Shown one piece after another: positions 52,418 through 61,192 of a DNA stretch of 64,000 bases. Numbering within the stretch: position 1 is the first letter of the stretch; every line of letters begins with the position of its first letter. The stretch comes from Thermoleptolyngbya sichuanensis A183. Its GTDB lineage: Bacteria > Cyanobacteriota > Cyanobacteriia > Elainellales > Elainellaceae. The notes under the pieces were generated by a model, which made no database searches, had not been told where the DNA came from, and worked only from the letters and a program-made list of their open reading frames with translations. The DNA lies in NCBI RefSeq assembly GCF_013177315.1, contig NZ_CP053661.1, positions 248,001 through 312,000 of the forward strand. Direction: 5' to 3'. Made by a program: the position numbers and the translations under genes.

Positions 52418-53752
52418 TTAGCTGCCGCTGAGGGTTTGAATTTGAGCGGTGTAGGCGCTAACGCGGCTGGCATAGTCGAGCTGCTGCGCCAGAGAAAGGG
52501 CGGACTGATAAGCAGCGATCGCCTCTGCGGTTTCGCCCTGGGCCTGGTGCAATTGGGCAATTTTTTCGTAGGCGGTCATGATGCCGTAGGTGTTGTAGGA
52601 CTGCTGCTCGACTTGAATCAGCGTTTGATAGACCAGTAGCGCATCTGCGGGACGATTTAGCCCCTCATATAGCACTGCTAGATGCACCAGTGCCTCGCTA
52701 GAGTAGCCATACTGCTGCTGCGCCTGGGCCTGGGTAAAGGCTTCCTGGTAGGTGGTCGCAGCCAGTCCCGCGCGGCCGATCGCCCGGTAATTGTCCCCCA
52801 GCGCAATCTTGAGCGGCGGGATCAGCAGCGGCAGGGGCAGGGCTTCGTATCGCTGCATCAGTTCTTGCTGAATCGGGATAGCGCGGTCGGGCATTTTGCC
52901 CTGCTGGTAAATATAGGCAAGCTGCTGTAGATACTCCAATTCGCGAATGCCGTCGCTGCGCGATCGCGCTAGGTTGAGCAAATCTGTATAGGCGATCGCC
53001 GCCTTTTCGTAGTCAAACCAGGCCAGGTGCAGTTGCCCCAAGGAAGTTAGCACCAACTGTTCAACGGCACTGTTGCGCTCGGCCCGCGCCTGGGTCAAAA
53101 GCTGGTCATAGAGGGTGACGGCTAGCGGCAGTGCCCGCATTTTTTCATAGCCCTGGGCGATGCTGAGCAGGAGGCTATAGTCTGGCGGAGCGATTGCCTG
53201 CTGCTCTTGCTCGATTTGCTCCAGGCGGGCGGTGATGATTCGCGTATCGGTGCGGCGGTTTTCGCGCCACGCAACTTCCCCCACGCGCCCCAGCGCCGAC
53301 ACTTCTTCTGACAGACCCAGCACCCGCCGCAGCCGCAGCTCGCGATACCAGATTTCAAACGCAGCATTCGTTTGGCCCAGCGCATACCGCGCTTCCGCCT
53401 GCCGCTGCAAGTCCTCTACCCCCAGCCGCAGGAAGTAAATTTCCAGCGGGCTGAGGGGCCGATCCACGACTGGGCTAGGCAACAGAGGATCGGGTTCCGT
53501 CATCTCTAGCGGGTTGGGCGGTGTTCGGAGCAGTTCCTCTTGCGAGGATGGGTTCTCGGAGGGCGACGGCGCAACCGGGGGCGGCAGGGGCACGATTTGG
53601 GCCACCGTTTCTGCGGTCTGAGCCGTTGTGGGCAGCGATTGCAGCGTGGCCCACAGACCGCCACAACCGAGCATCAGCGCGATCGCTCTCCATTGAGTCT
53701 GGTGATGAGTCTTGTGCGTTTTGGCTCTAGAACCGGGCATAGAAACAGGCAT
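52418..53752 (-). CDS. Exported tetratricopeptide-repeat protein
   Basis: An N-terminal hydrophobic segment (WRAIALMLGCGGLWATLQSL PTTAQ) looks like a signal peptide, followed by a Pro-rich linker and then at least eight TPR-like helix pairs (for example GLAATTYQEAFTQAQAQQQY, ALVHLAVLYEGLNRPADALL, KIAQLHQAQGETAEAIAAYQ). ATG 53752 is chosen; the frame is open to 53809. The protein probably acts in the periplasm as a scaffold. I do not know its partner. Confidence 0.85.
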   Translation of the reverse strand: MPVSMPGSRAKTHKTHHQTQWRAIALMLGCGGLWATLQSLPTTAQTAETVAQIVPLPPPVAPSPSENPSSQEELLRTPPNPLEMTEPDPLLPSPVVDRPLSPLEIYFLRLGVEDLQRQAEARYALGQTNAAFEIWYRELRLRRVLGLSEEVSALGRVGEVAWRENRRTDTRIITARLEQIEQEQQAIAPPDYSLLLSIAQGYEKMRALPLAVTLYDQLLTQARAERNSAVEQLVLTSLGQLHLAWFDYEKAAIAYTDLLNLARSRSDGIRELEYLQQLAYIYQQGKMPDRAIPIQQELMQRYEALPLPLLIPPLKIALGDNYRAIGRAGLAATTYQEAFTQAQAQQQYGYSSEALVHLAVLYEGLNRPADALLVYQTLIQVEQQSYNTYGIMTAYEKIAQLHQAQGETAEAIAAYQSALSLAQQLDYASRVSAYTAQIQTLSGS

Positions 53753-53976
53753 GATCTCACTCGTCACAGCAAAATAGCGAAGAAATCGGGCGTTCGACAG
53801 CCGTTGCATCGAATTTTCGCCGCCTTCTTTACCTTACGCCGAAGCCAGAGGTTTTCCGCCAGACTTTTAACGCTTTGCGAGAGTTTTATCGGCATCAGGA
53901 GATTGGTGGCATCAGGGTGCATAATGGAGGATGTTTTGAGACGCAACAGGTAACATTCGTAACGGTTGGTGAGGGT

Positions 53977-55254
53977 GTGGTTAAAGTTCTGGTAGTGGGA
54001 AACGGCGGCAGAGAACATGCGATCGCCACTTCTCTATTGCAGTCTCCCAGCGTGCAGGAGGTCGTGTGCGTTCCTGGCAATGGCGGTACTGCAACCCTTC
54101 CCCGTTGCCGCAATCTGGGGCTTTCGGTCAAGGACTTTGAAGGCATTGCTCGATTTTCCCTGGTCAATAACTTTAGCCTGATTGCGGTGGGGCCAGAAGT
54201 GCCCCTGGCCAATGGCATTGCCGACTATTTGAAAGAGCAGGGATTGCAAGTCTTTGGCCCGACCCAGGCGGGGGCCCAGATCGAAGCCAGCAAAGCTTGG
54301 GCAAAGGATCTGATGAAAGCGGCCGGCATTCCCACCGCAAACGCAGCCGTGTTTAGCGATGCCACAGCGGCGATCGCCCAGGTTCGCAAACAGGGTGCGC
54401 CGATTGTGGTGAAAGCAGACGGGCTGGCGGCAGGCAAGGGCGTGACGGTGGCCATGACCGAAACAGAGGCGATCGCCGCCATCGAAGCCGCCTTCGGGGG
54501 GCAGTTTGGCGAAGCGGGCAGCCGTGTGGTGCTGGAGGAATACCTGACGGGCGAAGAAGCCTCCGTGCTAGCGGTGACGGATGGACTCACCATTCGACCC
54601 TTGCTGCCCGCTCAGGATCATAAGCGCATTGGCGAGGGCGACACGGGCGAAAACACAGGCGGCATGGGAGCCTACGCCCCGGCCCCGGTGGTTACGCCAG
54701 AGCTAATGACACGCATCCAGACTGAGATTCTGGAACCGGCGATCGCCACCCTGCGCGATCGCGGCATCGACTATCGCGGAGTCCTTTATGCAGGGCTGAT
54801 GATTACACCCCAGGGCGATCCCAAAGTCATCGAGTTTAACTGTCGTTTTGGCGATCCCGAAACCCAGGTCGTGCTGCCGCTGCTAGAAACGCCGCTCGAT
54901 CAGCTAATGTTGGCCTGCACCCAACAAACCCTGGCCGACTTTCCGCCGCTGCAATGGAAGCCTGGAGCCGCCGCTTGCGTCGTCCTCGCCGCCGGAGGTT
55001 ATCCTGGCAGCTACGAAAAGGGGAAACCCATTAGCGGCCTCGCCCAAGCCGCCGACACGGGCGCGATGGTCTTCCATGCAGGCACTCGACTGATCGGCGA
55101 CACGATTCTCACCGACGGCGGCCGAGTGCTGGGCATCACTGCGCTGGGGGAAACGGTGAGAGAGGCGATCGCCCTCGCCTACGAAGCCGTAGATTGCATC
55201 CAGTTTGAGGGTGCTTACTGTCGGCGGGATATTGGGCATCGGGTGCTGACTTGA
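53977..55254 (+). CDS. purD: Phosphoribosylamine-glycine ligase
   Basis: Second enzyme of purine synthesis, an ATP-grasp ligase making GAR. It shows VKVLVVGNGGREHAIATSLL at the start, GPEVPLANGIADYLKEQG, the ATP-grasp segment VVKADGLAAGKGVTVAMTE, the family signature FGDPETQVVLPLL preceded by VIEFNCR, and the C-terminal GYPGSYEKGKPI. GTG 53977 places the nucleotide-binding strand at the N-terminus as in the family; the frame extends 34 codons upstream. Confidence 0.95.
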   Translation: MVKVLVVGNGGREHAIATSLLQSPSVQEVVCVPGNGGTATLPRCRNLGLSVKDFEGIARFSLVNNFSLIAVGPEVPLANGIADYLKEQGLQVFGPTQAGAQIEASKAWAKDLMKAAGIPTANAAVFSDATAAIAQVRKQGAPIVVKADGLAAGKGVTVAMTETEAIAAIEAAFGGQFGEAGSRVVLEEYLTGEEASVLAVTDGLTIRPLLPAQDHKRIGEGDTGENTGGMGAYAPAPVVTPELMTRIQTEILEPAIATLRDRGIDYRGVLYAGLMITPQGDPKVIEFNCRFGDPETQVVLPLLETPLDQLMLACTQQTLADFPPLQWKPGAAACVVLAAGGYPGSYEKGKPISGLAQAADTGAMVFHAGTRLIGDTILTDGGRVLGITALGETVREAIALAYEAVDCIQFEGAYCRRDIGHRVLT

Positions 55255-56132
55255 ACGGCGCTATCTGGACACCATCTTATCTTAGCTATCTTATCTAGAG
55301 TGGCGCGGGTCGCGTTTTGGTCACACTTTTTGGTCACACCTTGGAAGTTGCTAAAGTTACCGCTGGTCGAGATGGCTGGCGTTGCTAAACGCAGATATGA
55401 ACGACGCATCCCCAACCCTTCTTCTCGTGTCCCCTCTCCTTTGGGAGAGGGCTAGAGTGAGGGCTGCAAGACGCTCAGGCACGAGAATCACACTTCTTTT
55501 CAGCAAAGCCCAATGGCTTATCTGATTCTCAATTTTGGATGGGCGATTTTGGGCAGGCTGTCAAGGATCTGTCGGTCTTCCAGCCATTCCAGTCGTAACG
55601 TGCCTTAGAGAATGTTTGAAAAGTCCTACTGTTTGTAGCAAAGCGTGCAAGATCCCCCTAAATCCCCCTTAAAAAGGGGGACTTTAAGGCGGTTTCCCCC
55701 CTTTTTAAGGGGGGCTAGGGGGGATCTCTGAGAGAATGTTTGAAAAGTCCTACTGTTTGTAGCAAAGCGTGCAAGATCCCCCTAAATCCCCCTTAAAAAG
55801 GGGGACTTTAAGGCGGTTTCCCCCCTTAAAAAGGGGGGCTAGGGGGGATCTCTGAGTGCTTAACATTACAGGCGATACCTTTTCAAACACCCTCTTAGAA
55901 GCATTGACAGTAGAGGTAAAAATTTTCGGTCGCTCGCTCAGCGGCTTCTGGAATTGCTGCCTGAGACGGTGTGGATCGTAGTGTGTAGGAGTGAATCGTA
56001 GATCTGTGGCAGGGTTGCTCATTTCGGTTAATTTTTGTCTCGATATTCTCCAGGCAAGCCGAAATTTCCGGTATCAAACATATAAGACAGCTTGAGCATT
56101 TCCACTTGCTTCAAAAGGTAGGCTCAGATGCG
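55255..56132. other. Intergenic region, 878 bases, repeat-rich
   Basis: Contains CCCTCTCCTTTGGGAGAGGG-type sequence (55430-55455), GATTCTCAATTTTGGAT short repeats, and the duplicated type C element (55605-55898). No gene is seen. Confidence 0.7.
55605..55898. repeat. MITE-like element, type C, with a 124-bp tandem duplication
   Basis: Outer ends are TTAGAGAATGTTTGAAAAG and its imperfect complement (CTTTTCAAACACCCTCTTA). A unit of 124 bases starting AGAGAATGTTTGAAAAGTCC occurs twice in tandem (55607 and 55731), nearly identical. Each unit contains GATCCCCCTAAATCCCCCTT and CCCCTTxxxAAGGGGGGCTAG cores as in types A and B. Confidence 0.85.
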
Positions 56133-57139
56133 ATGAAAATAGCCAAACAGCACGGTGTGCCCTTGAGTGTCGCCTATCAGGATTCCGAGCAACTCATCTT
56201 GAAGACTCGTTCGTTTCGGAGCCTTCGAACAGTGGGGTTCTTGATTATGTCAGGCGTATTACTTCCTTTTTTATCCGTCCTTATACCTTCAATTCCAAGC
56301 AATACGGAACTAGCGTGCATCGCCCGACTTTGGAGACTACGCGCTGCCAGAAAACCCAATTCATTGGCTCCCTCCCAATTTTTTATCGACATTCTGTTGA
56401 ACTTCAGTCCTCGAATCAGCTAGAAGCCCAGATTACTGTTTTGCAACTATCGGACAACTTTAACTTGGAAATGCTAAGCGACTTCTATGAAGTCCGGATT
56501 TCGATAGGGGAGATGAGTTCAGGCACAGAAACCCGGGTTGATTTAGAAACTTCACCAGCCTTGAAACTCACTGACTCCCATATAGAAATGCGAGTTGGAC
56601 TTTGGAAAAATCCTGACGAAGCAAGAGCGATCGCTGACAAGATTCAGCGATTTCTCAAAAATCCCGCTCAATCATCCCTACGTGATGTCCATCCTCCCAT
56701 ATCTTGGATGGAGCGAGATATCGAATACTTGCAACTTGCATTACTTTTCCTGTATCACCTCTTCTATCCTGTTTGGGGAATTCTAATATGTGCTTCAACA
56801 CTACTCCTTAGCCTTCGTCAGGGATATTGTAAATTCGATCGATTGACAGGTAAGTTATCTTTCCGACCCTTATCTGGAAAAGCTACTAAAACCGTACCTC
56901 TGTCAGATATTGAATCAATCGCCATTGAAGAGTTTCAATGGGTCTCATCCAGCAGGGGTTATCGTTATCGAATTGTTGCCCTGACCAAAACAGGCAAACG
57001 GCTGCCAATAGAATTGGCTTTTGTAGATTCAAATCTTTCGAGCAGACAGGAAACGACTAAGGCAATTCGAGATTTTTTAGCCCTGCCTCCTGTTCAGATT
57101 ATAGCCCCAGGAAGTAATTCACTTTATGTAGGGCAATAG
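56133..57139 (+). pseudogene. Membrane protein of unknown function, frameshifted (paralogue 1)
   Basis: The first part reads MKIAKQHGVPLSVAYQDSEQ ... NTELAC and the second part RPTLETTRCQKTQFIGSL ... NSLYVGQ in another frame. The paralogue 1.4 kb downstream shows the missing link, CGATCGC, where this copy has CATCGC: one G is lost inside a HIP1 octamer at 56318/56319. Adding one base gives 1,008 bases, exactly 336 codons. Spans lie near VGFLIMSGVLLPFLSVLI and in LALLFLYHLFYPVWGILI. The family is unknown. The break could also be a sequencing error. Confidence 0.8.
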
Positions 57140-57587
57140 GAAGGGCTTAACGCCAGAAGTGTTGAACGCAATGTTAGCAGGGCAAGTTCATAGCTGAATC
57201 CAGTACAAAAGATCTATAATTCTGCCTGTAATGACCTACTTATTGCTTCCATTCTCAATAATCCGCCTCTTGAGAGTGCTTTTTGTAAAGTTTTACCATC
57301 AAGATTCAACACTTCTGGCTTAACGCGAATTGATCGATGTAAGCTCTTGCAGTCCTGCTTAATTTTTCTTTCCAATTTCTAATATAGACTCAAAGATCTC
57401 TTCAGAGAACTCAGAATTGCCAATGGGCACCTCGAAAAATTCAGATCCTCTTGAGAATGGTTGCGAGAAAACAAGGGTTTCAGGCTCCTAAGATTCTCAA
57501 TAAGGCAATTAATCGAGGTGCCCCAATATAAAAAGCACAAGAAATCTCGATCATTCTCGTTTGCTTCAAAAGGTAGGCTTAGATGTA
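57140..57587. other. Intergenic region between tandem paralogues, with a long inverted repeat
   Basis: A perfect 15-bp inverted repeat (GCCAGAAGTGTTGAA at 57152-57166; its complement at 57305-57319) bounds about 140 bases and may be a MITE. Just before each paralogue there is a conserved TTGCTTCAAAAGGTAGGCT. No gene is seen. Confidence 0.6.
57152..57319. repeat. Inverted-repeat bounded segment
   Basis: Perfect 15-bp arms GCCAGAAGTGTTGAA / TTCAACACTTCTGGC with TTAACG-type outer bases at each side. Only one copy is seen in the window. Confidence 0.6.
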
Positions 57588-57803
57588 ATGACAGCAACTA
57601 AAAAACAAGACGGTCTGCTAAAAGTAACTCGCAAGGATTCCCAGCGACTAGTCCTGAAAACGCAGCCATTGCCGCTTCTGCGGATATTAGGATTCTTGCT
57701 TTTCTCAGGTGGAATTCTGCTGGGTTTATCCACCGTGATGTCTCCGAACTTAGGTAAAACCGAGCTGACGTGCGATCGCCCAAACTTAGAAACGACCCGC
57801 TGT

Positions 57804-59178
57804 CCTGCTTGACTAACAAAACAGGTTAAAGCTGGAACGAAAGCCATGCGGGAAGCAGAGCATGATTTAGGCTGAGAAGTAACCACACCTGCTTGACTGA
57901 CAAAACTAAGAAGCTGGAATACGGCTGAGGACAGTGAATTCACGCTTTAGGGAGTCATCGTGTTGTCGCCTTGATGCGATGGCAGGTTGAGGGTCAGGTG
58001 AACAGGAGAGGAACTGATAAACGTGAATCTTCCACTGGTGAGTGATAGCCAGCCGAATCCAATTCCAGCCCAGCTTGAGATAACTCATGCCGCGCTTCCA
58101 GTGAGCATCGACTTGGCGACGCTTGCCGGATGCGACCACTTGCACCCCTTGGAGAACTAAGAACAGCATCGTCAAGGCGATTACCCCACACAACTGGGAA
58201 AGGGCAACCTTGTCTCTGAGTCTGGAGGCTTCGAGATTAAACCCGTTGGACTTCAAATCCAAAAACGACTCCTCCACCTGAAATCTCAGTCGATATTGGG
58301 CAAACGTCTGCAAGTTCGTCGGCTCATCACTCACAATTGTCCAATTCTCGCTGCTGAGTTTGTCGTGGGCAAAGGCAAGGTAAACATTGTCGTAGGGCTT
58401 TGTTCTACCCACCGACACTGCAGGCGTAAAGTAAGCTTGTCCTGGTTGCAATTGAACCGACGATACCTGGCGCCACTGCCCTTGGTGCTGAAATTGGAAG
58501 GAGCGTTTGATGCGGATGCGGAAATGCCAACCCAGATTCTCCCGGAGGTATTTCATCAACTTGCCATCGGCAAACCCTCGGTCTGCCAAAAGGACAATCG
58601 CGACACCCTCGGGCATCAGCCGTTGCGCTTGCCGCAGTACCCGTTGAATCGTCCACAACCTGACGGTGCTGCTTGATTGCGCCACCACTTTCCAAGCGAC
58701 CGGAACCGTTCTTCCTCGGTACACCACTGCGACCCAGACGATGCAGAAACAATTCCATACGACCGTTGTATCGAGGCTTAAGTAGAGTCGTTGGGTCTGC
58801 CAGTTGGACAGAGCCTGCCCAATCAGCGCATGATGAGCGGACGCGACATTGATCCGCCGATTCGACAACCAGCGGCGAAACCGGCGTTGGTGGGATTGAG
58901 CCATTTGAGCGCGACTCCTCACATACACCCCAAATCCATTGAGATGAACGTTTTGGCTTCCAATCATGCCAATGATCATCCAGCACAGTGTTTGCAGATG
59001 GCGAGCATCCTGCCACTGAATGTCGCATTGACGCAGAAAATCATTCAACGCATCATAAAGACGGGAAGTCGGTGACATTGATTTGACTGGTTTGTGTGGT
59101 TACTTCTCAGCCTAAATCATGCTCTGCTTCCCGCATGGCTTTCGTTCCAGCTTTAACCTGTTTTGTCAGTCAAGCAGG
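57804..59178 (-). mobile_element. IS4-type insertion sequence plus inverted end duplication
   Basis: The intact element is probably 57888-59178 (1,291 bp), with ends CCTGCTTGACTGACAAAAC in inverted orientation. To its left, 57804-57888 is an 85-base inverted copy of the right end with one mismatch. So a second partial element, or a copied end, is joined to it. It is inserted in paralogue 2 of a membrane protein. Confidence 0.85.
57906..59078 (-). CDS. IS transposase, IS4-like DDE type
   Basis: The 390-residue product has the DDE triad: Asp in LYLSLDTTVVWNCF, Asp in IVLLADRGFADGKL, and Glu in FQVEESFLDLKSNGFNLE (YREK-like region). The C-terminus is basic. The frame is intact. It differs entirely from the transposase of the two 1,517-bp elements. 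Confidence 0.9.
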   Translation of the reverse strand: MSPTSRLYDALNDFLRQCDIQWQDARHLQTLCWMIIGMIGSQNVHLNGFGVYVRSRAQMAQSHQRRFRRWLSNRRINVASAHHALIGQALSNWQTQRLYLSLDTTVVWNCFCIVWVAVVYRGRTVPVAWKVVAQSSSTVRLWTIQRVLRQAQRLMPEGVAIVLLADRGFADGKLMKYLRENLGWHFRIRIKRSFQFQHQGQWRQVSSVQLQPGQAYFTPAVSVGRTKPYDNVYLAFAHDKLSSENWTIVSDEPTNLQTFAQYRLRFQVEESFLDLKSNGFNLEASRLRDKVALSQLCGVIALTMLFLVLQGVQVVASGKRRQVDAHWKRGMSYLKLGWNWIRLAITHQWKIHVYQFLSCSPDPQPAIASRRQHDDSLKREFTVLSRIPAS

Positions 59179-59302
59179 GCAGGAAACGGCTGAAGCTATC
59201 CGAGAGTTTCTGGCCTTGCCTCCAGTCCAGAGCTTGCCTCGGATCAGATCAGGAAATATTCGCAACACCTGAAGCTTTTTGCCAGTAGAACGCTGCACGT
59301 AT

Positions 59303-59842
59303 TCAGTTAGGTTTAAGCAGTTCTACGCCATCGCGCCCGTCAATTTCTTGCAGAAAGACCTTCACTTTTTCATCCTTTGCAGTGGGCAATTCCTTCCCTG
59401 TGAAATCGGGGTGAATTGGCAAATCTCGATGGCCCCGATCGACCAGCACGGCCAGCAGGATCTTCTCAGGGCGGCCATATTCCGTTACGGCATTTAGCGC
59501 GGCGCGAATCGTGCGTCCCCGATAGATCACGTCGTCTACTAGCACGATGACCTTATCCGTCAGGTCGAAAGGAATGTCGGTCTTTTCTGGCGTTCGCAGG
59601 TCGATCTGGTCGAGGTCGTCGCGCCAGAAGGTGATGTCCAGATGTCCTACGGGAATCTTCACGCCCTCCAGGGCCTCGATTTGTCGGCCCAGCAGTTCCG
59701 CTAGCGGCACGCCCCGCGTAAAAATGCCCACCAGCACCAGCTTCGACAGGTCGCCAGCCCGCTCTACAATCTGCGAAGCAAGGCGGTTGACCGTGCGGCG
59801 AACTTCATCGGGCGAGAGGATTTCGATGACTTCGGGGGGCAT
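59303..59842 (-). CDS. pyrR: PyrR bifunctional regulator / uracil phosphoribosyltransferase
   Basis: A PRTase-fold protein: PRPP loop [21 protein letters not shown]-terminal [38 protein letters not shown] and [20 protein letters not shown]. PyrR binds pyr mRNA leaders in Bacillus and also has uracil PRTase activity; RNA binding in cyanobacteria is unproven. The 179-residue length is normal. No pyrimidine operon is adjacent. Confidence 0.95.
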   Translation of the reverse strand: MPPEVIEILSPDEVRRTVNRLASQIVERAGDLSKLVLVGIFTRGVPLAELLGRQIEALEGVKIPVGHLDITFWRDDLDQIDLRTPEKTDIPFDLTDKVIVLVDDVIYRGRTIRAALNAVTEYGRPEKILLAVLVDRGHRDLPIHPDFTGKELPTAKDEKVKVFLQEIDGRDGVELLKPN

Positions 59843-60070
59843 GGGCTGGAGAGTGAGAAAGAGTGGACAGGGGTTAGACGATAACTTAAACGATTACACG
59901 GCTAAAGCCTAACTTCTGAACCCTAACCCTTGTTCTCTGAAGAGGCAAGCGGGCAACAGGCGATCGCCCAAAAATCGCCCCACATCGAACACATCGAGCC
60001 TCAGCCCAGCCTGCAACCGTGACACCGTGACCTGAATGTGACCTGAATGTGACCTGAAGTGACCTAACCG

Positions 60071-60964
60071 CTAGCGGCTGTCGATCTTTGCTTCCAGAAA
60101 TTCCTCGATTTCGTCGGGCAAGACGGAGAGAAAATCATAGCCCGTAATATTTTCAATCGTGTCTACCGATTCGCGATAGTCGCGCCAATTGTTGTCCTTA
60201 ATGCCCATGTCATTGGGCATGATGACCGTGATGACGCGAGTATCTGTGCCGATGTCTTCGAGGGTTTGCCCTGGATTTAGCACTACGGCGATTTTCCAGG
60301 TGGCGGCGGGGACGGAGATGGGGTTGCTGCTCCGGCCAATGGTGTTGCGGGGGCCGTTGCGGGCTGTGCCGCCTTCGCCTGCGCCGCCTGCGATGATGTA
60401 GAGCGTGTGTCCCCGGCGGGCCAGGGTGCGGCAATAGCTTTCCAGTCCTTCCCAGGGGCCCTGGTTGTTGTCGGGGGATTGGGGGATGATGTTGGTCATC
60501 CAGAAGACAGACTGGCTATCTTCGGGGCGGGCGTTGCGGTCGGCGGCGGGCAACAGGTGTCCCCGGTCAAACCCGCTGCCGGTGTAGTCGTTGGTGGTGA
60601 CGCGATACCAGCCTTGGGGCAAAGAGGGATCGGGCATGAAGGGCGATCGCGGCAATCGGCCCAGCCAGCTTGCGTCAAGCTGCCAGCTCACCCAATTGGC
60701 GATATTTTTGCCCCGGTTGTAGGACAGGGCGTATTGCGGCCGCACGATCAGGTAATTATTTTCATTCCGAGTTTCGGCGGTCGCTTCGCTGGGGTTCCCC
60801 AGCGCCAAGTGTACCGAGTCGATGGTGGGATCGGGCAGCAACACATGGGCCGCCAGTTGGGCACAGCCCGCTGCCAGAGAACCTGCCAGCAAAAGGCCCA
60901 GTCCGGCACTCACGGCTCGTTTAAGTCGTTTTCGAGGCTTGAAGATTGTGTTCCAATTCAGCAT
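60071..60964 (-). CDS. DNA/RNA non-specific endonuclease, lipoprotein
   Basis: NUC1-type beta-beta-alpha-Me nuclease. The catalytic motif is GFDRGHLLPAADRNAR (DRGH) and the metal-binding Asn is in MTNIIPQSPDNNQGPWEGLE. A lipoprotein signal (LGLLLAGSLAAGCAQ) targets it to the membrane surface facing the periplasm. ATG 60964 is chosen; the open frame to 61180 runs into remnants of another gene. It probably degrades extracellular or periplasmic nucleic acid. Confidence 0.9.
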   Translation of the reverse strand: MLNWNTIFKPRKRLKRAVSAGLGLLLAGSLAAGCAQLAAHVLLPDPTIDSVHLALGNPSEATAETRNENNYLIVRPQYALSYNRGKNIANWVSWQLDASWLGRLPRSPFMPDPSLPQGWYRVTTNDYTGSGFDRGHLLPAADRNARPEDSQSVFWMTNIIPQSPDNNQGPWEGLESYCRTLARRGHTLYIIAGGAGEGGTARNGPRNTIGRSSNPISVPAATWKIAVVLNPGQTLEDIGTDTRVITVIMPNDMGIKDNNWRDYRESVDTIENITGYDFLSVLPDEIEEFLEAKIDSR

Positions 60965-61000
60965 GGCGTTTCCCCCTTGGTTGCCCTGGCTCTGCATCCC

Positions 61001-61030
61001 GCCTGTATCCGCCTGTATCCGCCTGTATCC
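61001..61030. repeat. 10-bp tandem repeat (three units)
   Basis: Three units of GCCTGTATCC directly upstream of the endonuclease gene. Confidence 0.9.
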
Positions 61031-61185
61031 GCGCCCTGTTTGTTTCCCTGGCTTCACAGTCCAGAATACCCAGGGCAGACGGCGGGCTAGCGCTGGGGTG
61101 GGTCTGGAGACGAAGCCGGAGCCGTGGCAGTTTCCAAAGCCGTCAGGTAGGCGATCGCCTCTTCTCGGCAGGTGCCACACATCTC

Positions 61186-61192
61186 CTCTAAT
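61186..61192. repeat. Target-site duplication, left copy
   Basis: CTCTAAT beside the IS; the same seven bases occur at 62710-62716. Confidence 0.92.

Larger units (their letters stand above)
57588..59272 (+). pseudogene. Paralogue 2 of the membrane protein, split and deleted by an IS
   Basis: The 5' part (57588-57803) reads MTATKKQDGLLKVTRKDSQR ... CDRPNLETTRC, matching paralogue 1. After the insertion sequence, 59180-59272 reads QETAEAIREFLALPPVQSLP ... RNT and a stop, matching the C-terminus of paralogue 1 (QETTKAIRDFLALPPVQ). About 0.7 kb present in paralogue 1 between these points is missing. No target duplication borders the IS, which fits a deletion at insertion. Confidence 0.85.
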
